64,000 nucleotides of DNA from assembly GCF_000517265.1 (NCBI RefSeq), contig NZ_AYSJ01000004.1, positions 104,996-168,995 on the forward strand. The letters run 5' to 3'. The notes under the pieces are model-generated. The model worked only from the letters and a program-made list of their open reading frames with translations, did no database searches and was not told where the DNA came from. The first letter of the stretch is position 1. Each line of letters begins with the position of its first letter. This DNA is from Photorhabdus khanii NC19. GTDB lineage: Bacteria > Pseudomonadota > Gammaproteobacteria > Enterobacterales > Enterobacteriaceae. Positions 1 through 9,453 of this stretch are shown piece after piece. The translations under genes were made by a program, and so were the position numbers.

Positions 1-1177
1 TCTCATCAAAATAGCTTTTCTGAATGCCTTTTTGTTTTAACAAATTAATATAGGCAAAAATAGCCGCAACAACCTGATCCCGCTGTTCAAGCCCTTTGTC
101 TGTCAACGTCACATAGATAAAAAAGATGCCTTTATTGCGGTCAATCATCGGTGCCGCACCTGCGTTGATACTTTCAGCCAACCCTTGAGATTGCAGCCAG
201 TCTGATAACGTATTCAAACTGCGGTTACCTATCATATAACCGAGATATTCATCCGTTTTACTGCGAAAATCAGCACTGTTATTGTCAATACTGAACTCCA
301 GTTGCAACGCTTTTTGCGGTTGAGCAGGAACATAATGGATAATAATTCCTTTCTCTTTTTCCGTTACTGCCGGGACGGTAATCGCCGGCACGCTCGCTTT
401 TCTGTCCGGTATCCGGCCAAAAGTATCAACAGCAATTTGAGCCAGTTTATCAATAGGCTGATTACCGTAAATGACACCTTTCATCAGATTGGCTGAATAA
501 TAGTGCTGATAGAAATCCACCAGTTCTGTTTGTAATTGACTCCCCGGTTTATCTTTCAGCGTTTCCAGATTACCACCAGAAAAACGGGCATTGGGATGCT
601 TAGGGTTCAGGGTTTCTGATCGTATTTGGGCAACCCGCATCCCATCGCGAGAACGCGCCATTGTCAGTTCCGCATTGACTGCGTTTCGCTCCCGATCTGC
701 GTTTACCGGGTCAAGCAGAGGTTCAGCCAGTGCATCAGCCAGACGATCTGTGGCATCAGCTAACGCTTCATTTTCTACTTCAAGGTAGAAAGCCGTACGG
801 TAAGAGGCGGTGCTGGCATTATAACTACCGCCGTGTTTTTGCAAAAACTCAGATAAACTACCCGACTGTGGGTAGCGCGCAGATCCCATCAGAACCATAT
901 GTTCCAGATAATGTGCAAGCCCAAGCTGGCTGTCAGGGTTTTCCATACTCCCAACCGGAATCGATACCGCTGCCAGTGATTTTGTCGCCTTCTCATCAGA
1001 CACCAGCAAAACCGTCATATTGTTTGCCAATTTGATTCCCTGATACTGACGGTGATCATTTTCGCTTTTATAAATTGTCTCTTGCAGTGGCTGCCACTGT
1101 TGTGTTTGCGCATAACCTGCCGTTTCCCAGAAAAGCAGGAACATCACAGCAATCATGCGGACAAGATGTTTATGCAT
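1..1177 (-). CDS. ptrA: Pitrilysin (protease III), N-terminal part, cut by window edge
   Basis: Periplasmic zinc metalloprotease of the M16 (insulysin/pitrilysin) family, which degrades small peptides. The reading frame stays open from an ATG at 1177 to the left edge, giving about 392 N-terminal residues of a family that is usually about 960 long. A signal peptide is visible (hydrophobic core about residues 8-17, cleavage near Ala-23). The inverted zinc motif HYLEH sits at residues 89-93 and the third ligand Glu at about 170, the same spacing as in E. coli pitrilysin. It lies 15 bases downstream of recC on the same strand, the conserved recC-ptrA-recB-recD order. The truncation is only the window boundary. 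Confidence 0.95.
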   Translation of the reverse strand, partial: MHKHLVRMIAVMFLLFWETAGYAQTQQWQPLQETIYKSENDHRQYQGIKLANNMTVLLVSDEKATKSLAAVSIPVGSMENPDSQLGLAHYLEHMVLMGSARYPQSGSLSEFLQKHGGSYNASTASYRTAFYLEVENEALADATDRLADALAEPLLDPVNADRERNAVNAELTMARSRDGMRVAQIRSETLNPKHPNARFSGGNLETLKDKPGSQLQTELVDFYQHYYSANLMKGVIYGNQPIDKLAQIAVDTFGRIPDRKASVPAITVPAVTEKEKGIIIHYVPAQPQKALQLEFSIDNNSADFRSKTDEYLGYMIGNRSLNTLSDWLQSQGLAESINAGAAPMIDRNKGIFFIYVTLTDKGLEQRDQVVAAIFAYINLLKQKGIQKSYFDE

Positions 1178-1192
1178 TATCGGATATTCTCC

Positions 1193-4100
1193 CTATGTAT
1201 TCTGATATCGCGCTATCGGTAACAAATAACTGAGCGCTTCTTGTTTAAGTTTTGCTAAAAATAATTTATCAGCTTGCCTGAAAGCCCGCTGAACATAAGG
1301 ATCATCACCTTCCCCTCTGCGCCCTTGCTCCCCAAGCCAGGCTTTCAGTAGCTGGCTTTCAGCTTTTGATTGGATTTCATCACTGCTGTCAATCTCACCC
1401 GTTTCTTTATTCATGCATGTTGAAAGCCACACCCAACCACTTTTACAAAATAAGGGCAAAGGAATTGTTCTTCCGCGTTGATAACCTTCAACCAATTGAT
1501 TCAAATAATCTTTCGCTTGTTCTGACGGCACAGGGGCAAAGCGCCATTCACTGTTATCTCGCCCATAACTGCGGCTTTCCCCCTGACCACCAGCAAGACA
1601 GTAAGCCAGATGTTCAATCCACAGCTGCATACCATCATTTGCTGTCAGACTAGCCGGCCGCCAACGTAGTAAACCATCCGGCTGTACCTTATTAATTCGT
1701 CCTGTCAGAATGACTTGCCCTAAATCATGATGTAAATCGACAGAGAAAGTCTCTATTCGTTGTTCACGAATTTTATCCGCCAGCGGTTGCATCTCTTTTT
1801 GCTGCTTCAACCAATAAACTTCACCAAAAGCACCAAAAGGCAGCCCTCCAGCCGCACGAAGTCGGTTGAAGAGCGGCTCAGGCGATTGTTGTTCAATGAG
1901 TGTATTCAACAATAGCTGATTAAATTGATAACGTTGAAGATTATCCAAAACAAAAGGTTCTTCCTCAGGTAACTCCGTTTCTTCAATGACAAAGTTTATT
2001 TTCAGACAACGCTGGAAAAAAAACCGAACGGGATGACGGTAAAAGCGGATTAAATCATCAAGTGTAATTTCCCGAATGTGTTCCGTTTCGACAGGCTGAC
2101 AAAATTCAGAATATGCAGCACCTTGCTCAGTCGCTGCCGGTAGCCACTCTCCGGCATAACTTTGCTGATAACTGCCCGGTATAAAGTTTGCCGGCGCAAA
2201 TGGAACCCGGGTATGAAGAGACAACAGATGTTTTCTGATATTAGCGGCGCTTTCATCAACGTTCAGTTTTTCATTGCCTGGCAAGCAGAAACTCTGGCAA
2301 ACATAATCCAGCAATTCATTAACCAGCACTGAAGGGTTGCATTCCGTATCATCACGAATGGATTTACCGATGTAACTAATATAAAGAAACTGTTCAGCGG
2401 ATATCAGCGCTTCAAGGAATAAATAACGATCATCATCCCGCCGTTTTCTGTCTCCCCTTTGACTTTTTTCTGCCATCAGGTCAAACCCAAGCGGTGGAAT
2501 TGAACGGGGATAAATACCGTCATTCATTCCCAATAAACAGACAACCTTAAAGGGGATAGAACGCATTGGCATTAGGGTGCAAAAGTTGACAGACCCTGCG
2601 AGAAAACGCTGACTTATTTTTTCATCATCAAACCGGAGAGCCAATTCATCCCGCAACAGAACCAGTGGCACGATTTCCTGATAGCGGGCATTCAAGCCAT
2701 TACCTATCACTTTCTGCCACTGCTGCTCTATCATTGCCAGTACTAATTCAGTTTCACTGTCTGCGACGAAAAATGCTTCCAGCAATTGCTGACAGACAGG
2801 TAACCAACCCATTAGCGTCTGATTCTCACCCAAAATTTTGCGCCAGTAGCTCAATTGCATTAAAAACTCAGCTAATTGCCCGGCAAGCTCCGCCGCTAAA
2901 CCGCTGGATTCATCATAAGGCAATACCTCTTTCCAAGGGCCTGACCGGCTATCCATGGCATAACCCAACAACATTCTGGTCAGCCCAAAACGCCATGTAT
3001 GCTGGCCTGTCACCGGCAAGGACAGCTCTTCCACATTGTCGTCATCCAGCCCCCAGCGAACACCAGATTCTTCAACCCAACGCCTTAATAAACGTAAACC
3101 CTCTTCATGAATTTCAAATTTATTCGCCAACGCCGGAACTTCCAGCAATGCTAAAACCTGCTCAGTGGTAAAACGGCTTTGAGGTAAATCAAGCAGTGTA
3201 ATAAATACCTGTAAAATTGAATGCGCTTGACGGGCTTTGCGATCAGAAATTGCGAATGGAATATAACGTTCAGCAGAGACATTACCAAATACCGCCTGAA
3301 CATAGGGCGTATAATTGTCGATATCCGCGACCATCACAATAATATCCCTTGGCGTCAGTGATGGATTATCTTCCAGTAACCTTAAAAGCTGATCCTGTAA
3401 AATTTCCACTTCCCGTTGAGGGCTATGGCAAACATGGAAAGACAAAGAACGATCCGAAGGAGCAAGCAGCCGTTTTTGCAGGCTATTTTCAAATGTTTCT
3501 TTTGTTGAACCAATCTGGGCATGATCCTCCAGATAGAGAATATCCCTTTGGAGCTGATGTAACACGTTATCTTGTTCTAATTCGACAAAAGCGTGAACAT
3601 CCGAACTTTGCTCAAGCTGCGACAGTAAATAAAGATTATCACGCCCTAATCGCCCCCATGACGCCAACAAGGGGTTACTGATATCCTGTTCACCTTCATC
3701 GTTAAACAGTGATTGAGCATTGCTAGGATCTTTAAAATATTCCAATTCCTGCTTATTTTTATAGTGACGCGGTTTACGGCTGCTCAGTTTTGCCAGAAAA
3801 GCATAATTCTGAATATCTCCCCAATAGTATTTACATGGGTTGGTAAACATCAGGTGAATATCAATATGCTGTCCCAATGCCTGTAAGGCTTGTAAATACA
3901 CAGGCGGCAAAGCCGAAATACCACAGATAAATACCCGTTTCGGTAAGCAAGCTGAAAGTTCAGCACTGTTTTCCAATATCGAAATAAAACGGCGATACAA
4001 GTTAGCACGATGCCATTGAGGTTGTTGTAGCTGGTGGGTATATTCCGTTAATTCTAGCCACAATCTTTTCTGCCATAACTGATTATCACTCAAACCATCA

Positions 4101-4564
4101 ATAAGCTGCCCTTGCTGCCAGCTTTCCAGCCATTGCGGGCGATAAACAAGATATTGGTCAAACAGGTCAGCAACCCGCCCGGCCAATTGATGAATTTTCC
4201 GTTTATCAAAATCCTGATCAAGATAGTGCCTAAGTGGGACAAATTCTGCTTCTGGCAATAATTGAGGCAATAACGCCATCAGTTTCCATGTCATGGCATC
4301 TTTACTAAAAGCGCTTTCTTTCGGGATATCAGGCAATACTTTGGTAAACATATCCCAGATAAAAGTAGCCGGAAGTGGAAACGAAATATTGGCTGATATC
4401 CCTATTCTTTCAGCCAGTTGGATTTGCAGCCACTGTGACATTCCTGGGCTTTGTACCAGAATGACTTCCTGCTCAAACGGATCAGTCAGTGGGTTATCTC
4501 CGATAAGTATGGTTATCAGCTCTTTAAGAAGATCCAACTGATTAGAATGATAAACCTTGAACAT
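1193..4564 (-). CDS. recC: RecBCD exonuclease V, gamma subunit RecC
   Basis: RecC is the Chi-recognising subunit of the RecBCD helicase-nuclease used in double-strand-break repair and degradation of foreign linear DNA. The product has 1123 residues, against 1122 in E. coli, and starts MFKVYHSNQLDLLKELI. The N-terminal part is an inactivated SF1 helicase fold, and the C-terminal part resembles an inactivated RecB-type nuclease. The chosen ATG at 4564 lies inside the 3' end of ppdC (23-base overlap), so translation is probably coupled to the pseudopilin genes upstream. No frameshift or missing segment is visible. Confidence 0.97.
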   Translation of the reverse strand: MFKVYHSNQLDLLKELITILIGDNPLTDPFEQEVILVQSPGMSQWLQIQLAERIGISANISFPLPATFIWDMFTKVLPDIPKESAFSKDAMTWKLMALLPQLLPEAEFVPLRHYLDQDFDKRKIHQLAGRVADLFDQYLVYRPQWLESWQQGQLIDGLSDNQLWQKRLWLELTEYTHQLQQPQWHRANLYRRFISILENSAELSACLPKRVFICGISALPPVYLQALQALGQHIDIHLMFTNPCKYYWGDIQNYAFLAKLSSRKPRHYKNKQELEYFKDPSNAQSLFNDEGEQDISNPLLASWGRLGRDNLYLLSQLEQSSDVHAFVELEQDNVLHQLQRDILYLEDHAQIGSTKETFENSLQKRLLAPSDRSLSFHVCHSPQREVEILQDQLLRLLEDNPSLTPRDIIVMVADIDNYTPYVQAVFGNVSAERYIPFAISDRKARQAHSILQVFITLLDLPQSRFTTEQVLALLEVPALANKFEIHEEGLRLLRRWVEESGVRWGLDDDNVEELSLPVTGQHTWRFGLTRMLLGYAMDSRSGPWKEVLPYDESSGLAAELAGQLAEFLMQLSYWRKILGENQTLMGWLPVCQQLLEAFFVADSETELVLAMIEQQWQKVIGNGLNARYQEIVPLVLLRDELALRFDDEKISQRFLAGSVNFCTLMPMRSIPFKVVCLLGMNDGIYPRSIPPLGFDLMAEKSQRGDRKRRDDDRYLFLEALISAEQFLYISYIGKSIRDDTECNPSVLVNELLDYVCQSFCLPGNEKLNVDESAANIRKHLLSLHTRVPFAPANFIPGSYQQSYAGEWLPAATEQGAAYSEFCQPVETEHIREITLDDLIRFYRHPVRFFFQRCLKINFVIEETELPEEEPFVLDNLQRYQFNQLLLNTLIEQQSPEPLFNRLRAAGGLPFGAFGEVYWLKQQKEMQPLADKIREQRIETFSVDLHHDLGQVILTGRINKVQPDGLLRWRPASLTANDGMQLWIEHLAYCLAGGQGESRSYGRDNSEWRFAPVPSEQAKDYLNQLVEGYQRGRTIPLPLFCKSGWVWLSTCMNKETGEIDSSDEIQSKAESQLLKAWLGEQGRRGEGDDPYVQRAFRQADKLFLAKLKQEALSYLLPIARYQNT

Positions 4565-4928
4565 CAGGACTCCCGTTTGAACAAATCCACCGGCTTGCTT
4601 TACTTTGCTGATTATAAGACGTTGTTACTATAACTGTAAGCTGATAGCAATCAGATAACTGATATGTCGTCTGAAATTCAGCATGCCATCCCGGTGGCGG
4701 TGTTAATTCTGATAAAGCACTTTGACCTGCAATTAATTCATATTGTTCCAGGTATCCATAAGATAATTTATCCGCCTTTGATTGTTGCCAATGTTGCTGA
4801 AATCCAAATAATAGTGCCTGATGATAACGCATTAATCCCAGTAAAGAGACAGAAAAGACCATAACGGCAACCATAACTTCGGGCAAACTCATCCCTAATT
4901 GATGAGCATGAAAAAGATTTGGTTTCAT
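4542..4928 (-). CDS. ppdC: Prepilin-peptidase-dependent protein PpdC (minor pseudopilin)
   Basis: Small type IV pilin-like protein of 128 residues. The start is placed at the ATG at 4928 (MKPNLFHAHQLG), because a longer reading adds residues that do not look like a leader. This start also gives the classic ATGA overlap with ygdB. A prepilin cleavage site is visible, G followed by MSLPEV with Glu at +5, then a hydrophobic N-terminal helix. Such minor pseudopilins are processed by prepilin peptidase and prime assembly of type IV pili or type II secretion pseudopili. It is the last gene before recC and overlaps it by 23 bases. Confidence 0.85.
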   Translation of the reverse strand: MKPNLFHAHQLGMSLPEVMVAVMVFSVSLLGLMRYHQALLFGFQQHWQQSKADKLSYGYLEQYELIAGQSALSELTPPPGWHAEFQTTYQLSDCYQLTVIVTTSYNQQSKASRWICSNGSPDVQGLSF

Positions 4929-5392
4929 AAACAAAACCCCGTATCTGCCTCGGGACAGAAATCCAGCCAACCGCTTTCTACCGGAATAAGAGAATCACTT
5001 CCACCAGAAGAGATTAATTTCATCCATTGATACAATCCGACAGATTGCCCGGATGCCACTTCTGCCACACCTTTCAGCAGAAAAAAATTACTTGAGTACC
5101 TTTTTAAACAGCTTGTTAAATGGAACTCCTGCTGTTGCAGGCAATACCACTCTTCTGTTTTATCACGATAAAGTAGCCATGACTGAGCCATTCCCCATGA
5201 CAATGCAGATTCTGCTTGCTGAAAAGCTTTTAAATATCTGCGTTCATCAACCATCATGATTAATGCGTTATCCAGATGATGATGTAAAGCTTTCAGCATC
5301 ATAAGGCTCACAGCCAGCAACATCAGCACTGAAATTAACAATACATTTCCTTGCTGAAATTGCAGGCAAACATTTGGAGAATGCTCAGTCAC
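4925..5392 (-). CDS. ygdB: YgdB family protein (DUF2509), pseudopilin cluster
   Basis: Protein of 155 residues with one N-terminal membrane helix (about residues 15-33, QGNVLLISVLMLLAVSLMML) and a cysteine-containing periplasmic domain. In its position between ppdB and ppdC it matches E. coli YgdB, whose biochemical role is unknown. The helix resembles that of type IV minor pilins such as PilX, but the G-F/M cleavage signature is poor. The stop overlaps the ppdC start by four bases (ATGA) and the start lies only five bases after ppdB, so the genes form one operon. Confidence 0.8.
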   Translation of the reverse strand: MTEHSPNVCLQFQQGNVLLISVLMLLAVSLMMLKALHHHLDNALIMMVDERRYLKAFQQAESALSWGMAQSWLLYRDKTEEWYCLQQQEFHLTSCLKRYSSNFFLLKGVAEVASGQSVGLYQWMKLISSGGSDSLIPVESGWLDFCPEADTGFCL

Positions 5393-5397
5393 GGTAC

Positions 5398-5988
5398 TTA
5401 TCCCCTGATATTGCGCAAACGTATTACTGCCTGATATTGGTAGTTTATTGATGGATGTTTAAACCAATGTGCAATAAGCGTCAATTTGATAAAAACTAAA
5501 CCATCTTTTGTTGGTAATTTTTCTGCTTTAAATGAATCTACCACTATCTCATTTGGGTCAAATAGCCTTTCCCAGCCATTTTCCTGACAGTTACCCGCAC
5601 CTCTTTTCCATTCCACTGATTTATTACTAAGACGATAGCCAAAGAATTCTGATTCACTGTGTTCTGGTGGCTCCCATTGGTTATTTATATTAAGATCGTA
5701 TGCAATAATCAGGCATGAACCCTCACTTTCATCATTTCTATTATTGATTAATATTGGCTTTCCATCGCAATAATGCTGGCAATATCCTGCACGACGAATG
5801 TCTTTTTCTATAATATACAATGTTTGTTTAACAAAATATCCTAAACGATATCGCTGATATAACTCCATTACTTGTCTGGTTAAAACCGGGTAACTTTTGG
5901 CAATCGCCAGTAAAATAATAGTACCAATAGCCATTGCTACAATCACTTCTAACAATGTCATTCCAGATTGGTTTTTATGTTTTATCAT
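5398..5988 (-). CDS. ppdB: Prepilin-peptidase-dependent protein PpdB (minor pseudopilin)
   Basis: Minor pseudopilin of 196 residues. A short positively charged leader (MIKHKNQSG) is followed by the cleavage motif G/MTLLEV, with Glu at +5, and a long hydrophobic helix (residues 10-30). The globular part contains several Cys residues (a CQHYC cluster and later single Cys) that could form disulfides in the periplasm. It resembles the PilW/PpdB branch of type IV pilins. It lies in the ppdA-ppdB-ygdB-ppdC-recC run, as in E. coli. Confidence 0.85.
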   Translation of the reverse strand: MIKHKNQSGMTLLEVIVAMAIGTIILLAIAKSYPVLTRQVMELYQRYRLGYFVKQTLYIIEKDIRRAGYCQHYCDGKPILINNRNDESEGSCLIIAYDLNINNQWEPPEHSESEFFGYRLSNKSVEWKRGAGNCQENGWERLFDPNEIVVDSFKAEKLPTKDGLVFIKLTLIAHWFKHPSINYQYQAVIRLRNIRG

Positions 5989-6027
5989 TACAATAGAGTA
6001 TCACTTATTTTATAAGAAAAAGCATAA

Positions 6028-6543
6028 TTAACCACAAGCCGGAATACTATTAAACTTATTATTACTACATGATCTTACTCTTCCTCGTGAAGAAAAAATA
6101 ACTGATATTTCACCTGCGGAATTAGCCAAGATAAAACTCGCGGGCATCATCGTATTTCTTATTCCATGAAACTCTATCTGCTCCTTAGTTGCTGAGCTTA
6201 TAACAACATCCTGATAGGATGATTTTATACCCTCAACATTCTCTAAATCACAATCAGCAAGTGCAGATCTAGAAAGCGCTATACACCACTCTTTTCCCGT
6301 TTTCAGCCACAATATCACCTCTTTATTCAGATAATTCGCCATAGATTGCTGCCTGGCGATAAATGTCAATACTTTCTGTACTGATTCCTGTAACCTGACT
6401 CTTTCCTGATGATCACCCCATTCTTGTATCCCCCATAAAGAAAATATTGAAACCAGAACAATAACAATCATCAATTCCAATAAGGAAAAACCTAATTGAT
6501 TATCAATATTATCACTACCAATTATATTAATGTTATCTTCCAT
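6028..6543 (-). CDS. ppdA: Prepilin-peptidase-dependent protein PpdA (minor pseudopilin, GspH/FimT type)
   Basis: First gene of the pseudopilin run, 171 residues with the ATG at 6543. An upstream ATG at 6633 is possible, but the 6543 start has a proper ribosome-binding site (AAGGA, about 8 bases away). A leader of about 18 residues, longer than usual, precedes the prepilin motif LGFSLLELMIVIV (Gly, Phe at +1, Glu at +5) and the hydrophobic helix. The C-terminal part carries paired Cys residues as in GspH/FimT-like pseudopilins. Expected to be processed by prepilin peptidase and to join the tip of a pilus or pseudopilus. Confidence 0.8.
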   Translation of the reverse strand: MEDNINIIGSDNIDNQLGFSLLELMIVIVLVSIFSLWGIQEWGDHQERVRLQESVQKVLTFIARQQSMANYLNKEVILWLKTGKEWCIALSRSALADCDLENVEGIKSSYQDVVISSATKEQIEFHGIRNTMMPASFILANSAGEISVIFSSRGRVRSCSNNKFNSIPACG

Positions 6544-6789
6544 TAACAATTCCTTACATCCTTTCGCAAAACATTCTATTTGTTTTAAAAACAGAATAAA
6601 CACATAATTGAATTTTATGCGAGAGTGCATCAATAAAAAAATAACAACATATTATTGTTACATTTAAATTGCGTAGAGCCTCGCAAAAATCAATAAGGAT
6701 AGACGTTTTTGTTTCTTATTATTATCATGCATTGTAAGCTTATATGGCTATAAGGAAGAAGTTTCATAAATATAATCAAAAAAAACTCT

Positions 6790-6948
6790 TCATATATCGT
6801 ATCCCACGCAGAATACGACAGACTAACCGACGACTTACTGGAGAAACAAAGCATGATCAATCTTGCAGTCGTTCAGGAACGGGCTAACGCTCTGTTTTCA
6901 GAGATCCCTTGGCTGACCTACATCGGCTTTGTGTCGGATTCCCGCTAA
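6790..6948 (+). pseudogene. Remnant of a HigB-HigA-like toxin-antitoxin pair
   Basis: A single open frame contains a stretch (6790-6852) reading SYIVSHAEYDRL and onward, which resembles the C-terminal end of HigB-type toxins (the HAEYD motif). It runs into an ATG at 6853 that opens a 31-residue peptide (MINLAVVQERANALF...). That peptide resembles the extreme N-terminus of HigA-type (COG5499) antitoxins and stops at TAA 6946-6948. The rest of both proteins is absent. I interpret this as a deletion remnant of a higBA operon. The similarity is from memory of family sequences and not from a search. The 6544-6990 interval otherwise shows only AT-rich sequence and the ppdA promoter region. Confidence 0.5.
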
Positions 6949-6991
6949 TTCCTGCAATGATACTTGTCCTTTCAACAAAATCTTTTCGTTA

Positions 6992-7333
6992 TCAGTGTAT
7001 GATCAGTAGTTGATACAAGAGGGTAATTAAATCTTGGTTTGTGCTTGCGTATGCCAATATCTGAATTTCACCCCCGACTACATCATAAATGGCACGGAAT
7101 TGCCGATCTTTGGAAAACCACTGGTGAAATTGAATTCCTTTATCCAGTAACATTGAGGAATAGCCGTATGCTAACGGGTTTTCCCCAATCAATCTCGATG
7201 ATTCAATCAGTAAATCATCTACCAAATTTTGAGCCGCTTCCAACCCCATTGTGTAAACCTTGTAGTCTTCAATAATAGAAAGTGTCTGGTAGGCTGTTTC
7301 AGCAACTTGAACTTTATATATCACGTCCGACAT
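6992..7333 (-). CDS. Type II toxin-antitoxin toxin, RelE/ParE superfamily
   Basis: Protein of 113 residues with the layout of RelE/ParE toxins: an N-terminal beta strand (YKVQVAETAYQTL), a two-helix hairpin, then a C-terminal sheet with FRAIYDVVGGEIQILAYAS. These toxins either cleave mRNA on the ribosome (RelE/YoeB) or poison gyrase (ParE). The sequence alone does not say which. It is the second gene of the pair and its start overlaps the end of the antitoxin gene by 13 bases, the normal antitoxin-first order. No frameshift is seen, so it may be active. Confidence 0.75.
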   Translation of the reverse strand: MSDVIYKVQVAETAYQTLSIIEDYKVYTMGLEAAQNLVDDLLIESSRLIGENPLAYGYSSMLLDKGIQFHQWFSKDRQFRAIYDVVGGEIQILAYASTNQDLITLLYQLLIIH

Positions 7334-7587
7334 TCCCTGCGTCTACGAAGTGCTTCTTCAGGGGTCATTTTTCTACCATCCATGATATCTTTCTTAGACA
7401 GCATAGCGATTTTAAGCAACGCCATCGCCTGTCTTTCTGCGTTTCTATCGGCTTGCTCCCTCTCACGTTCTGCTACCGGTTGAATAAACAATTCAGATAT
7501 TCCGTTTTTGGTAATAAACAAGCCGCCCTCGAAATTCTCTGGGTTACTGAGTAGATCCCTAGCTTTTTTTTGAGAAATGGTATTCAT
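7321..7587 (-). CDS. Type II antitoxin, Phd/YefM-like
   Basis: Protein of 88 residues, starting at ATG 7587 behind a good ribosome-binding site (GAGGA). The N-terminal half (MNTISQKKARDLL...) has the pattern of Phd/YefM-type DNA-binding antitoxins. The C-terminal half is highly charged (Glu/Arg-rich, ending MTPEEALRRRRECRT), as expected of the disordered toxin-wrapping tail. It overlaps the toxin gene by 13 bases. It probably represses its own promoter in the 7588-7640 region. Family assignment is moderate because the fold is inferred from short motifs. Confidence 0.65.
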   Translation of the reverse strand: MNTISQKKARDLLSNPENFEGGLFITKNGISELFIQPVAEREREQADRNAERQAMALLKIAMLSKKDIMDGRKMTPEEALRRRRECRT

Positions 7588-7641
7588 GGTCTTTTTCCTC
7601 CTACTTCTGTGTATCTGTATATTATACCACCAAAATGAAAA

Positions 7642-7670
7642 GGGGAACAATTTATAATAAATTGTTCCCC
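7642..7670 (-). terminator. Hairpin terminator downstream of thyA
   Basis: A perfect 13-base inverted repeat (GGGGAACAATTTA / TAAATTGTTCCCC) with a 3-base loop. On the minus strand it is followed by TTTTCATTTT. It lies 43 bases beyond the thyA stop and just upstream of the toxin-antitoxin operon, so it separates the two units. It could also serve as the operator of the antitoxin. Confidence 0.8.
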
Positions 7671-7713
7671 CAGATTATTGACAAACACAGAAGAACTGTT
7701 TCAGCCATAACCT

Positions 7714-8508
7714 CTAAATAGCAACCGGTGCCTTTATTCCTGGATACGGGTCATAATCGACAATTTCAAAATCATCAAATTTATAATCAAAAAGTGATTC
7801 TGGTTTACGCTTTATAACCAGTTTTGGCAGTGAACGCGGCTCACGACTGAGCTGTAATTGTGTCTGTTCCATATGGTTGTTATAAAGATGCGTGTCACCA
7901 CCCGTCCAGACAAAATCGCCCACTGCCAGATCACACTGCTGTGCCATCATATGAACCAACAATGCATAGCTAGCAATATTGAACGGCAAGCCAAGGAATA
8001 CATCACAGGAACGCTGGTAAAGCTGGCAGGAAAGTTTGCCATCCGCAACATAAAACTGGAAGAAAGCATGGCATGGCGCTAATGCCATTTTATCCAGTTC
8101 ACCGACGTTCCAGGCCGATACAATGATCCGGCGTGAATCCGGATCGCTTTTAAGCTGTTCCAACACCGTTTTCAGCTGGTCAATCTGGCGGCCATCTGCC
8201 GCTCCCCATGCGCGCCATTGTTTACCATACACAGGCCCCAAATCGCCGTTTTCATCCGCCCATTCATCCCAAATAGTGACACTATTTTCATGCAGGTATT
8301 TGATATTCGTATCACCATTCAGAAACCAGAGAAGCTCATGAATAATTGAGCGGATATGGCAACGTTTAGTTGTCACCAATGGGAAACCATCCTGCAAATT
8401 GAAACGCATCTGATGCCCGAAAATGGAGACCGTCCCCGTCCCGGTGCGGTCTGCTTTTGGAGTACCTTCTTCTAGCACTCTTTTCATTAAGTCCAGATAC
8501 TGTTTCAT
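7714..8508 (-). CDS. thyA: Thymidylate synthase
   Basis: Converts dUMP to dTMP using methylene-tetrahydrofolate, the only de novo source of thymidylate in the cytoplasm. The product has 264 residues, identical in length to E. coli ThyA. The catalytic Cys is residue 146 ([14 protein letters not shown]), and the phosphate-binding Arg pair SRRII and the folate-binding C-terminus (PVAI) are present. It overlaps lgt by four bases (ATGA), so the lgt-thyA pair is translationally coupled, as in other enterobacteria. Its product dihydrofolate is recycled by FolA, also encoded in this window. Confidence 0.98.
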   Translation of the reverse strand: MKQYLDLMKRVLEEGTPKADRTGTGTVSIFGHQMRFNLQDGFPLVTTKRCHIRSIIHELLWFLNGDTNIKYLHENSVTIWDEWADENGDLGPVYGKQWRAWGAADGRQIDQLKTVLEQLKSDPDSRRIIVSAWNVGELDKMALAPCHAFFQFYVADGKLSCQLYQRSCDVFLGLPFNIASYALLVHMMAQQCDLAVGDFVWTGGDTHLYNNHMEQTQLQLSREPRSLPKLVIKRKPESLFDYKFDDFEIVDYDPYPGIKAPVAI

Positions 8509-9380
8509 TTTACCTCTTGTACCTTATTACCTTGGTGTTTGTATGCCCATATCATCATTAAAACTCCCGCCAGGATCATTGGAACAGAAAGAATCTGTCC
8601 CATGCTGATTCCATCGAATAAACCCAGTTGTGCATCTGGTTGACGGAAGAATTCCACTATTATCCTGAAAACACCGTAGCCAATTAAGAACAGGCCGGAA
8701 ACACTGCCCATTGGACGAGGTTTACGGATATATAAATTTAAAATAATAAACAGGACGATCCCCTCTAACGCCATTTCGTAGAGTTGTGAAGGGTGACGGG
8801 GAAGAACACCATATTGTTCAAGTATTGATAACAGTGAAGGGTCAGTTGCTGCCAGTGCAATATCCTCACTACGGGAGCTTGGAAACAGCATAGCCCACGG
8901 TGTATCCAATGTGACACGCCCCCACAATTCACCGTTAATAAAGTTACCAATTCTCCCCATTCCTAAGCCAAAAGGGACTAACGGTGCAATGAAATCAGCA
9001 ACTTGTAAGAAATGACGTTTAGTTCTGCGACCAAATAACCACATTGCGCAGATAACACCCACCAAGCCACCGTGGAAAGACATTCCTCCATCCCAAACTT
9101 TAAACAAATAAAGCGGATTATCGAGAAAGGCGGGAAGATTATAAAACAGTACGTAGCCAAGACGGCCACCAACAAAGACGCCAACAAAACCTGCATAGAG
9201 CAAGTTCTCTACTTCGTTTTTTGCCCAACCACTATTAGGTTTCGCGGCTCTGCGTGTCGCCAGCCACATGGCGAATACAAACCCCACCAGGTACATAAAA
9301 CCATACCAATGAAGGGATATGGGGCCTATTGAAAAAATAACCGGGTCAATATTAGGAAATGCCAGGTAGCTGTTACTCAT
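8505..9380 (-). CDS. lgt: Prolipoprotein diacylglyceryl transferase
   Basis: Inner-membrane enzyme that transfers diacylglycerol from phosphatidylglycerol to the lipobox Cys of prelipoproteins, the first step of lipoprotein maturation. LspA, the second enzyme, is encoded later in this window. The start is set at ATG 9380 ([16 protein letters not shown]), giving 291 residues as in E. coli. A 36-residue longer reading has no family support. Multiple membrane helices and the Lgt signatures [11 protein letters not shown] and [14 protein letters not shown] are visible. It lies 73 bases after ptsP and overlaps thyA by four bases. Confidence 0.97.
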   Translation of the reverse strand: MSNSYLAFPNIDPVIFSIGPISLHWYGFMYLVGFVFAMWLATRRAAKPNSGWAKNEVENLLYAGFVGVFVGGRLGYVLFYNLPAFLDNPLYLFKVWDGGMSFHGGLVGVICAMWLFGRRTKRHFLQVADFIAPLVPFGLGMGRIGNFINGELWGRVTLDTPWAMLFPSSRSEDIALAATDPSLLSILEQYGVLPRHPSQLYEMALEGIVLFIILNLYIRKPRPMGSVSGLFLIGYGVFRIIVEFFRQPDAQLGLFDGISMGQILSVPMILAGVLMMIWAYKHQGNKVQEVK

Positions 9381-9453
9381 CGTTCCCCACTTAATATTTA
9401 AAATGAATCCTAAGGCAAATGATTGCGGATCATAGCACAGGCCGTTAAACGGA

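Noticed and set aside
302..1035. Plus-strand open frames overlapping ptrA
   Set aside because: They lie antisense to a clear pitrilysin reading frame with signal peptide and zinc motif, and show no domain-like content.
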